From the NCBI RefSeq assembly GCF_018614615.1, contig NZ_JAGGOK010000074.1:1-64000 (forward strand): 64,000 nucleotides of DNA, read 5' to 3'. Position numbers and translations under genes: made by a program. Positions 8,497 to 15,730 of this stretch are shown here, piece by piece; positions within the stretch are counted from its first letter, which is position 1, and the number at the start of each line of letters is the position of its first letter. The DNA comes from Streptomyces sp. ISL-100 (GTDB lineage: Bacteria > Actinomycetota > Actinomycetes > Streptomycetales > Streptomycetaceae). A model generated the notes under the pieces. That model had not been told where the DNA came from. It saw only the letters and a program-made list of their open reading frames with translations, and made no database searches.

Positions 8497-9257
8497 CCAG
8501 GCCACGGCGCGCGCAGGCCGCGACGGCAGCCGGCCGGATGGGTGTCGGTGTCCCCGGGTACGCCCATCCGCTCGTCGCCCCGGCCGAGTGGGGCGAGCTG
8601 ACCCGCCCGGGAACGCCGTTGCACTGGGTGGTGCTCAACGTGTCCAACGGCCCCGGCACCTGCCCCGACCCGCACTGCCTGGAGGCCGCGGGCCGCATCC
8701 GCAACGCCGGTGTCCGCGTGCTGGGCCGGCTCGACATGGCGTACGGGACGCGCTCCTTCGGCGAGCTCGTCTCCGATGCGCACCGGTTCCGCGACTGGTA
8801 CCGCGTCGACGGCTTCTATCTGGACCGCTGTCCCACCGACCGGACGGACCTCCCGGGGGTGCGGCGCGTCACGACCGCGGTCGCCGGGCTCGCCGAGGGC
8901 GGCGGTCACCTGGTCCTCGGGCACGGCACGCACCCGTACCCCGGCTATGCGGAGATCGCCGGCCAGCTGGTGACGTTCTCGGGGCCGTGGACGGACTACC
9001 GCTGGTCACAGGTGGCGGAGTGGACGGCGGACTACCCGCCGGAGCGCTTCTGCCACCTGGTGCACGGGCTGCCGCGTACGCACCTGGAGGAGGCCGTGCG
9101 CATCGCCCGCTGGCAGGGCGCGGGGACTGTCTTCATGACGGACCGGACGGCCGACGGGGACCACAGCGACGGTGGGGGACAAAGCGACCCATTCGAGACA
9201 CTGCCCGGGTACTGGGACGAAATCGTCTCGCGGATCGGACCGGGTGTCTCGGAATGA
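8484..9257 (+). CDS. spherulation-specific family 4 / Sph3-like glycosidase
   Basis: A 257-residue TIM-barrel-type protein of the spherulin-4 family, which contains Sph3-type (GH135) hydrolases of galactosamine-containing polymers and is related to the hydrolase domain of PelA. Visible signatures are GVPGYAHP, HWVVLNVSNGPG, GVRVLGRLDMAYGTR and WYRVDGFYLDRCP. Many family members have Glu after the LD of the last motif; here it is Arg. No signal peptide is seen, so the protein may be cytosolic or use another export route, which is unusual for a glycan hydrolase. It overlaps the epimerase gene by 13 bases, indicating tight coupling. Confidence 0.8.
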   Translation: MPHLTRPRRAQAATAAGRMGVGVPGYAHPLVAPAEWGELTRPGTPLHWVVLNVSNGPGTCPDPHCLEAAGRIRNAGVRVLGRLDMAYGTRSFGELVSDAHRFRDWYRVDGFYLDRCPTDRTDLPGVRRVTTAVAGLAEGGGHLVLGHGTHPYPGYAEIAGQLVTFSGPWTDYRWSQVAEWTADYPPERFCHLVHGLPRTHLEEAVRIARWQGAGTVFMTDRTADGDHSDGGGQSDPFETLPGYWDEIVSRIGPGVSE

Positions 9258-9320
9258 GAAGGGGCGTGGCAGTGTTACGCGGAGAACAACCGTACTGATT
9301 GACCGACCTACGGAGTCCCC

Positions 9321-10499
9321 GTGTCGCTGCCACCCCTGGTCGAGCCCGCTGCCGAGCTCACTGTTGACGAGGTTCGCAGGTACTCCCGCCACCTGATCAT
9401 CCCGGATGTCGGGATGGACGGGCAGAAGCGGCTGAAGAACGCCAAGGTGCTCGCCGTGGGCGCCGGCGGCCTGGGTTCGCCCGCGCTCATGTACCTCGCG
9501 GCGGCCGGCGTGGGCACGCTCGGCATCGTGGAGTTCGACGAGGTCGACGAGTCGAACCTGCAGCGCCAGATCATCCACAGCCAGGCCGACATCGGCCGCT
9601 CGAAGGCCGAGTCCGCCCGCGACTCGGTCCTCGGCATCAACCCCTACGTGAATGTCGTCCTTCACGAAGAGCGGCTCGAAGCCGAGAACGTGATGGAGAT
9701 CTTCTCCCAGTACGACCTGATCGTTGACGGCACCGACAACTTCGCGACCCGTTACCTGGTCAACGACGCGTGCGTGCTCCTCAACAAGCCGTACGTCTGG
9801 GGCTCGATCTACCGCTTCGACGGCCAGGCGTCCGTGTTCTGGTCCGAGCACGGCCCCTGCTACCGCTGCCTCTACCCGGAGCCCCCGCCGCCGGGCATGG
9901 TCCCGTCCTGCGCCGAGGGCGGCGTGCTGGGCGTGCTCTGCGCGTCCATCGGCTCGATCCAGGTCACCGAGGCGATCAAGCTGCTGGCCGGTGTGGGCGA
10001 CCCGCTGGTCGGCCGGCTGATGATCTACGACGCCCTGGAGATGCAGTACCGCCAGGTCAAGGTCCGCAAGGACCCCGACTGCGCGGTGTGCGGCGAGAAC
10101 CCGACCGTCACCGAGCTCATCGACTACGAGGCCTTCTGCGGCGTCGTGTCCGAGGAGGCGCAGGAGGCGGCGCTCGGCTCCACGATCACTCCCAAGCAGC
10201 TCAAGGAGTGGATCGACGGTGACGAGAAGATCGACATCATCGACGTCCGTGAGCCGAACGAGTACGAGATCGTCTCGATTCCGGGCGCGCGGCTGATCCC
10301 GAAGAACGAGTTCCTGATGGGCGCCGCTCTCCAGGACATGCCGCAGGACAAGCGCATCGTCCTGCACTGCAAGACGGGCGTCCGCAGTGCGGAGGTCCTC
10401 GCGGTGCTGAAGTCGGCGGGCTTCTCGGACGCGGTGCATGTCGGTGGCGGAGTCATCGGCTGGGTCAACCAGATCGAGCCGGAGAAGCCGATCTACTAG
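9321..10499 (+). CDS. moeZ: MoeZ: adenylyltransferase/sulfurtransferase
   Basis: A 392-residue ThiF/MoeB domain fused to a C-terminal rhodanese domain. The Rossmann motif GAGGLGSP lies near residue 50, the DESNLQRQ nucleotide-binding region near 76, and zinc-binding cysteine pairs CYRC and CAVC near 180 and 255. The rhodanese active loop is HCKTGVRS near 352, with Cys as the persulfide carrier. MoeZ activates C-terminal Gly-Gly carrier proteins such as MoaD and CysO and sulfurates them for molybdopterin, cysteine and thiouridine synthesis. GTG at 9321 has GGAG upstream. moaE and the molybdate transporter genes also lie in this window. Confidence 0.95.
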   Translation: MSLPPLVEPAAELTVDEVRRYSRHLIIPDVGMDGQKRLKNAKVLAVGAGGLGSPALMYLAAAGVGTLGIVEFDEVDESNLQRQIIHSQADIGRSKAESARDSVLGINPYVNVVLHEERLEAENVMEIFSQYDLIVDGTDNFATRYLVNDACVLLNKPYVWGSIYRFDGQASVFWSEHGPCYRCLYPEPPPPGMVPSCAEGGVLGVLCASIGSIQVTEAIKLLAGVGDPLVGRLMIYDALEMQYRQVKVRKDPDCAVCGENPTVTELIDYEAFCGVVSEEAQEAALGSTITPKQLKEWIDGDEKIDIIDVREPNEYEIVSIPGARLIPKNEFLMGAALQDMPQDKRIVLHCKTGVRSAEVLAVLKSAGFSDAVHVGGGVIGWVNQIEPEKPIY

Positions 10500-10520
10500 G
10501 CCCCTGCTGTCCGGGCATTG

Positions 10521-10548
10521 TTGTACGTACGAAGTTGTACGTACGAAG
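10521..10548. repeat. 14-bp tandem repeat containing GTACGTAC
   Basis: Two exact copies of TTGTACGTACGAAG lie head to tail at 10521-10534 and 10535-10548. Each holds the palindrome GTACGTAC. They sit just after the moeZ stop and directly before the terminator stem. A similar paired arrangement occurs at 32362-32401. Confidence 0.8.
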
Positions 10549-10586
10549 GGGCCGCCCCGCACGTCATGTGCGGGGCGGCCCCTTTT
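10548..10586. terminator. bidirectional terminator between moeZ and parB
   Basis: A perfect 15-bp stem (10548-10562 with 10568-10582), loop GTCAT, followed by TTTT at 10583. It separates the convergent moeZ and parB genes and can serve both. Confidence 0.9.
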
Positions 10587-10595
10587 CCTGTCTCT

Positions 10596-11393
10596 TCAGC
10601 GCCCCCGGGCCAGCAGCTCAGCCACCCTTTCGAGCGCCGCGGGCGCGAGATTGCGGCGCAGTACTTCCACGAGCTCCTCCGGCGTACTGCGGCTGTCGAG
10701 AGTGATTACGCCGTAATCGCGCCGCCGCGCTTTCGGAACGGGCGCCGGCGCGTCCTGCACAGTGCCGGGCAGCTGCTGCTCATCGCGCGGCAGCCGCGCG
10801 ATCCGCCGGGCGTCCTCGACCGAGACCCGGCCGTCGGCCAGTGCCTCCTGAAGGTCCTCGCGGAGCTTCATCAGCGACAGCCGCTGTGAGACGAACCCCT
10901 GCGTCTTGCCGATACGGGCGGCCACCTGCCGCTGCGAGTAGCCGTACGAGGTGATCAGGCCCTGGATGGCCTGGGCCTGCTCCAGCTCGGTGAGGTCGTC
11001 GCGCTGGACGTTCTCGATGAGCGCGTCCTCGTCGGTGCGGGTCGCGTCCTCCCGTACGAGGACCGGCACCTCACGCAGCCCGGCGAGCTTGGCCGCCGCC
11101 AGCCTGCGGTGGCCGTGCAGGACGACGTACGGGGCGTCGCCGACCGCCGCCCCGTGCTCCGGATGCGCGGCGAGGAAGGCGCCGCGTGAGACGACTCCGA
11201 GGGCCTGAAGCACTCCGCGTTCGCGCAGCGTCTCCGCCAGGCCGTCGAGGTCGCGCAGTTCGTGGCGCGGGTTGTCGGGGTTCTCGGCGAGGTCCGTGAC
11301 GGGGACGGTCAGCGGGTACGTGTCCCGCCCGGCCGGCGGCGCGGGGTCGCCGCCGGGGGTGAGCAGGGTGGCGAGATCGGTGCGGCGGCCCAT
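10596..11393 (-). CDS. ParB/Spo0J-family partition protein
   Basis: A 265-residue ParB-like protein. It has the N-terminal ParB nuclease-like segment (VPVTDLAENPDNPRHELRD, then VLHGHRRLAAAKLAG, the GHRR box), an ENVQRDDLTELEQA region, and a helix-turn-helix around YGYSQRQVAARIGKTQGFVS. The ATG at 11393 shares one base with the parA stop (TGATG), so the pair is translationally coupled. Divergence from the oriC-linked ParB and the location far from replication genes suggest a plasmid-derived or accessory partition pair. The cognate parS site is not proven. Confidence 0.88.
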   Translation of the reverse strand: MGRRTDLATLLTPGGDPAPPAGRDTYPLTVPVTDLAENPDNPRHELRDLDGLAETLRERGVLQALGVVSRGAFLAAHPEHGAAVGDAPYVVLHGHRRLAAAKLAGLREVPVLVREDATRTDEDALIENVQRDDLTELEQAQAIQGLITSYGYSQRQVAARIGKTQGFVSQRLSLMKLREDLQEALADGRVSVEDARRIARLPRDEQQLPGTVQDAPAPVPKARRRDYGVITLDSRSTPEELVEVLRRNLAPAALERVAELLARGR

Positions 11394-12157
11394 CAGCGCG
11401 CCACCGCCTTCCTGCCGGCGCGGGTACGCCTGGGCCTGGCCGGGGCCGGGATCACCGCGAGGCCCACCTCCAGGGCGAGCCGGAAGAAGTCCTCGCGGGC
11501 CTGGAGTGCGACGCGGTTGGCGCCGTACTGCGTGACGACGAGGCCGTCGGCGGAGGCGCGGGTGTGCAGCTTGTAGTGGCGTACGACGGTCCGCGCGAGC
11601 GGCCAGCCCTGGGCCTCGACGAACGCTCGCGTCTGATCCAGGTCCGCCTTGCCGTCGCGCGGGTCCCAGTTGTTGATGACCACGCGGAACGGCAGTCCGC
11701 GCGGCTTCACGACGCGCTCGATGGTGCGCTGGGTGGGCTGGAAGCCGAGGGGCTCGGGCTCGATCGGCACGATCACGTCGTGGGCGCTGTCGAGTACGGC
11801 GCGCAGCGCGTCGGCGGCCGGGCCCTTGCCGAGCGGGTCGTCGCCGTCGGTCTCGGCGAGGTCGAGCCAGCCGGGCGTATCGACGAAGACGTGCTGCGCC
11901 GAGGGGATGCGGGAGAGCGCTGCCAGTCCGGGCAGGTCGTCGTGCGCCTGCACGAAGTCGAACGGCAGGCCGTCGCCGACCCGCTCCGACCACCACACCG
12001 CGGAGCCCTGCGGGTCGATCGAGACCGCCACGACGGGCGGCCGCTCGCCCTCGGCCCCGGCGCCGAGTACGTCGGCTGTGACGGCGGCGAGGTTGACGGC
12101 GAGCGTGGACTTACCCACGCCGCCCTTCTGATTGAGGATCACATGCACGTGCGCCAC
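11393..12157 (-). CDS. ParA-family ATPase
   Basis: A 254-residue ParA/MinD-type ATPase. The deviant Walker A KGGVGKST lies near residue 11, VSIDPQGSAVWW is the A' region, and VFVDTPGW is Walker B. It lacks an N-terminal HTH, so it is the short ParA type. GTG at 12157 is chosen because GGGAG lies about 8 bases upstream; the GTG two codons earlier (12163) is too close to that site. It is the first gene of a two-gene parA-parB operon. Palindromes directly upstream at 12188-12225 could be operator or parS sites. Confidence 0.87.
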   Translation of the reverse strand: MAHVHVILNQKGGVGKSTLAVNLAAVTADVLGAGAEGERPPVVAVSIDPQGSAVWWSERVGDGLPFDFVQAHDDLPGLAALSRIPSAQHVFVDTPGWLDLAETDGDDPLGKGPAADALRAVLDSAHDVIVPIEPEPLGFQPTQRTIERVVKPRGLPFRVVINNWDPRDGKADLDQTRAFVEAQGWPLARTVVRHYKLHTRASADGLVVTQYGANRVALQAREDFFRLALEVGLAVIPAPARPRRTRAGRKAVAR

Positions 12158-12187
12158 GACCACTCTCCCTGATTCACCGATTCGCGC

Positions 12188-12225
12188 AAATCCGACATTC
12201 GGGATTTACGGTCACTGTGACAGTG
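12188..12225. promoter_or_regulatory. paired palindromes upstream of parA
   Basis: An imperfect inverted repeat, AAATCCGA (12188-12195) with TCGGGATTT (12199-12207), is followed by CACTGT-G-ACAGTG (12213-12225), a perfect 6+6 repeat around one base. They lie 30-70 bases before the parA start, in an AT-richer stretch. Partition operons often hold ParB sites or autoregulatory operators here; this is an inference from position. Confidence 0.45.
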
Positions 12226-12283
12226 GTGCGCGGGCAGGCGCCGCGTACACGCCGGAGGGCAGCGCTGTTAGGAGCAGGTCGTG

Positions 12284-13914
12284 TCAGCAGGTGGTGTCGT
12301 TCGCCGGGACCCTGCCGTTCAGGAAGTACGGGTCCACGGCGCGGGCTATGCAGCCGTTGCCGGTGAGGTACGCGCCGTGGCCCTCGCCCTCGTACGTGAT
12401 CTGCACGCCCACGCCCTCCCGCAGCTCCTCGACCATCCGCAGCGAGCCCTCGTACGGCGTGGCCGAGTCGCCCGTGCCGCCGATCACCAGGACCGGGGGC
12501 GCGCCCTTCGCGCCGACCTCGGGGGTCTCGCGCTCGCCGTCGACCGGCCAGGAGGCGCACCAGCCGGCCAGGTCCCAGGCGAGGTACGGGCCGAAGGCGG
12601 GAGAGACCTTCCGGAAGTCGGCCAGGTGGGTCCTCCTGACATCCTCGCCGCTCACGCGTCCCTCGGCGTCGGCGCAGGATATGGCGCGCTGGGCGTGGTG
12701 CGCCGTGCTGTAGCGCCCTCGCGCGTCGCGGCCGTTGTATCCGTCGGCGAGCTTCAGCAGCGTCGTTCCATCGCCGTCCTCCCCTCGCGCAGGGCCTTGG
12801 TGAGCGTCGGCCGGCTGTCCTCGCTGTAGAGCTGGGACATGATGCCCGTGACCGCGAGGCTCTGGGTGAGCGGACGTCCGACGGTCGTCGGCAATTGCTT
12901 CTTGTCGAGCCGGTCGAGGATCCGCACGACGCGGGCCGTGCCGGCCTCGGCGGTGGCGCCGGTGCTCTCGAAGTAGTTGTCCAGCGCGCGCTGGAAGCCC
13001 AGCGCCTGGTTGCGCGAGTGGTGGACGAAGTCGGCGGTCGGGTCGACGACCGCGTCCAGCGCCATGCGCCCGACGTGCCCGGGGAAGAGGTGGGCGTACG
13101 TGCCGCCGAGCTCCGTGCCGTACGAGAAGCCGAAGTAGTTCAGCTTCTTGTCGCCGAGGACCTGGCGGATCAGGTCCATGTCGCGGGCCGCGCTGCTGGT
13201 CGCGACGTACGGCAGGACCTTGCCGGAGCGCTTGGCACAGCCCGCTCCGAACGCGGCCGCGTCGTCGAGGTAGGCCCTCTCCTCGGTGGTGGTGTCGGGG
13301 GTGAAGTCCAGCCGGAAGGAGGCCTCGGCCTGCTGGTCGTCCTGGCAGACGACGGCGGAGCTCTCCGCGACGCCGCGCGGGTCGAAGCTGACCAGGTCGT
13401 AGCGGGTGTGCAGGGTGGTGAAGCCCGGGGCGTGCCCCGGCATCGCCGCGACGCCGGAGCCGCCCGGCCCGCCGAAGTTGAACAGGAGCGAGCCGATGCG
13501 CCGGTCGGCGTCGGTCGCCCTGGAGCGGATCAGTGCGATGCCGATGGTCTCGCCGGCCGGCTCGCGGTAGTCCAGCGGCGCGGTGAGGGTGGCGCACTGC
13601 CAGTGGCCGCCGGGGGCCCGGGCGGCGCTGCCGTCTGCCTTGCTGGGCGCGGCGCAGCGCTTCCAGTCGAGGCGCTGGCCGGTGAGCGCGGAGGGGAGGG
13701 CGGGCAGCTTGCCGGTGTGGTCTTCGCGGCCTTTGCCGCCTTTGCCGCCTTCGCGACCTTCACCGCCTTTGCTGCCTTCGCCGGCGTCGTGGGGCGTGCC
13801 CTGGCGGGCGGGTTTGTCGCCGCCGCCGGTGGAGCCGCCGTCGCAGCCGGTGGCCGCCCCCGCCGTTAGGATTGCGGCGGCTGCCAGGGCGAATGCCCGT
13901 ACAAGGTTCGCCAT
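12284..13914 (-). pseudogene. tripeptidyl-aminopeptidase-like lipoprotein, single-base frameshift
   Basis: A secreted alpha/beta-hydrolase peptidase (S33, SCO-Tap/SlpD-like) that cleaves N-terminal peptides. The 5' frame (13914 to 12754) has a lipoprotein signal with lipobox ATGC near residue 22, NFGGPGGSG, and the nucleophile GFSYGTE. The acid (IGGTGDSATP) and histidine (GEGHGAYL) lie in a different frame ending at 12284. The frames join near a CCCC run at 12781-12784 (GGGG on the coding strand). Adding one G would give KALREGEDGDGTTLLKL, continuous with the paralogue at 13994-15553, and a 543-residue product. As read, translation stops at 12754 without the catalytic Asp and His. Either a real null mutation or a sequencing error. 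Confidence 0.85.
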
Positions 13915-13993
13915 GGTGGCCCCCCAAATCGCCCAGGACTCGAAAATAGATTCGTCATCCTAGGCGGCCCCACTGACAGGCCCACTGACAGGC

Positions 13994-15553
13994 TTACGGG
14001 CAGACGGTTCCGTCGGCCGGCACCCTGCCCCTCAGCAGGTACGCGTCCACCGCTGCCTGCACGCACTTGTCGCCGCTGTTGTACGCGCCGTGGCCCTCGC
14101 CCTTGTACGTCAGCACGATGCCGACGCCTTTGCCGAGCTCGTCAGCCATGCTCTTCGCGCCCGCGTAGGGCGTCGCCGGGTCTCCGGTGTTGCCGATGAC
14201 GAGGATGGGGTCCGAGCCGTGCGCGCTCACATCGGGGGTGTCCCGCTCGCCGTCGACCGGCCACTCGGAGCAGCCCATCAGGCCCCAGCCGAGGAAGTCG
14301 CCGAAGACGGGTGAAATCTCACGGAATTCGCGGAGCTTCGCCTTGGTCTGCGCCATGTCGAAACGCGCCCTGGAGTCCACACAGTTGACGGCGGCGTTGG
14401 CGGCGCCACTGTTGCTGTACGAGCCGTCGGGGCGCCGGCCGTTCAGGGCGTCGGAGAGGCTGAGCAGGAGCTCGCCGTTGCCGCCGTCCGCGTCCTCGAG
14501 GCCCTGTTCCAGGTACTTCCAGTACTCCTGGGAGTACAGCGTCTGGAGGATGCCGTTGGCGGCGTGGCTCTGTGTCAGTTCGCGGTTGCCGATTCCCTTG
14601 ACGGGCTGCTTGTCCAGCCGCTTGAGGAGATCGACGATGAAGTCCTCGATCTCCTTCACGGTGTTGCCGGGCAGCGTGCACGCGTCGCCGCGCTCGACGC
14701 AGTCCTTGGCGAAGTTGTCGAGGGCGAGCTGGAAGCCCCTGATTTGACCGAGTAGGCCCTGTTCGGCGGACTTGGTGGGGTCGACGACCGCGTCGAAGAC
14801 CGCCCTGCCCACTCTCTTCGGGAACAAGTGGGCGTAGACGCCGCCGAGTTCGGTGCCGTACGAGATGCCGAAGTAGTGCAGCTTGTCGTCGCCGAGGGCC
14901 TGCCTCATGAGGTCCATGTCGCGGGCGGCGTTGGTGGTTCCGACGTGCGGGAGGTCCTCGCCCGAGTTGTCCTCGCAGGCGGACGCGAACGACGCGAGGC
15001 TCTCGGTGAAGGTCTTCTCCCCGGCGGCGTCGTCCGGGGTGCTGTCCTGGGCGTAGTACTCGTCGAGTTCCTTGTCGTCCATGCACTGGACGCCCACGCT
15101 GCGGCCGACGCCGCGCGGGTCGAAGCTGACCAGGTCGTAGCGGGAGCGCAGCCGCTCGTAGTCCGCGGCCACGGAGGGCAGGCCGGTCACGCCCGAGCTG
15201 CCCGGTCCGCCGAAGTTGAAGACGAGGGAGCCGATGCGGTTCTTCGTGTCGCGGGCCTTCGCGCGGATGAGCGCCAGCTCGATCGTGTCGCCGTCGGGCT
15301 TCGCGTAGTCGCGGGGGACGTCCATGAAGGCGCACTGCCAGGTGGTGCCGCCGGCGAGGGGGGAGGGGGAGGTGCCGCCGCCCTCCGCCGCGGACGGGGC
15401 GGGGCAGTCCTCCCAGTCGAGCTTCTGGGCGGCGAGGTCATTGTCCCCGTTCCCGTCCTTGCCGTTGCCGTCGTCGGAGCAGCCGGCGAGGGACACGAGG
15501 ACGGCGGTGGCGGCGAGGACGGCCGTGGCACGCAGGGCGGCGGAAGTCGGCAT
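13994..15553 (-). CDS. tripeptidyl-aminopeptidase-like lipoprotein
   Basis: A 519-residue secreted peptidase, paralogous to the frameshifted downstream gene. ATG at 15553 begins a lipoprotein signal (ATAVLAATAVLVSLAGCSD, lipobox LAGC). NFGGPGSSG (oxyanion region) lies near residue 115, GISYGTE (nucleophile Ser) near 235, IGNTGDPATP (Asp) near 452 and GEGHGAY (His) near 485; the C-terminal TAP-like domain is complete. The family releases tripeptides or single residues from exported peptides at the cell surface. The 75-base gap to the next gene suggests tandem duplication. An array of palindromes occupies the upstream gap. Confidence 0.88.
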   Translation of the reverse strand: MPTSAALRATAVLAATAVLVSLAGCSDDGNGKDGNGDNDLAAQKLDWEDCPAPSAAEGGGTSPSPLAGGTTWQCAFMDVPRDYAKPDGDTIELALIRAKARDTKNRIGSLVFNFGGPGSSGVTGLPSVAADYERLRSRYDLVSFDPRGVGRSVGVQCMDDKELDEYYAQDSTPDDAAGEKTFTESLASFASACEDNSGEDLPHVGTTNAARDMDLMRQALGDDKLHYFGISYGTELGGVYAHLFPKRVGRAVFDAVVDPTKSAEQGLLGQIRGFQLALDNFAKDCVERGDACTLPGNTVKEIEDFIVDLLKRLDKQPVKGIGNRELTQSHAANGILQTLYSQEYWKYLEQGLEDADGGNGELLLSLSDALNGRRPDGSYSNSGAANAAVNCVDSRARFDMAQTKAKLREFREISPVFGDFLGWGLMGCSEWPVDGERDTPDVSAHGSDPILVIGNTGDPATPYAGAKSMADELGKGVGIVLTYKGEGHGAYNSGDKCVQAAVDAYLLRGRVPADGTVCP

Positions 15554-15596
15554 GCACCCATCGTGCGACGGGGCGTGGGAGCGTGCGCCCCGGAAA

Positions 15597-15729
15597 GCGC
15601 CATTCGGGACGGCGTACGGGGCGTTCCGGGGAACGTCTCGGGGGCGTACCCGGGTACGCCGCAAAGGGCGCACCGGGGTATGCCTCCAGGGCGCACCCGG
15701 GTACGTCTTACGGGCGTTCCGGGGAACGT
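15597..15729. repeat. five-unit array of 16-bp palindromes, period 23-24 bp
   Basis: Five 16-bp near-perfect palindromes of form GCGYWCCSGGGKAYGY start at 15621, 15644, 15668, 15691 and 15714, separated by 7-8 bases. Examples are GCGTTCCGGGGAACGT (units 1 and 5) and GCGTACCCGGGTACGC (unit 2). A decayed unit may start at 15597. The array fills the gap between the modBC stop (15731) and the peptidase start (15553). Confidence 0.85.
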
Positions 15730-15730
15730 C

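Noticed and set aside
4162..9257. Part of an antibiotic glycosylation cluster
   Set aside because: The glycosyltransferase has the PelF-type DUF3492 domain and is followed by a glycan hydrolase; no aglycone or deoxysugar genes are present.
15597..15729. The palindromic array as a CRISPR
   Set aside because: Units are 16-bp palindromes with 7-8 base gaps; there are no unique spacers of 30 bases or so and no cas genes.
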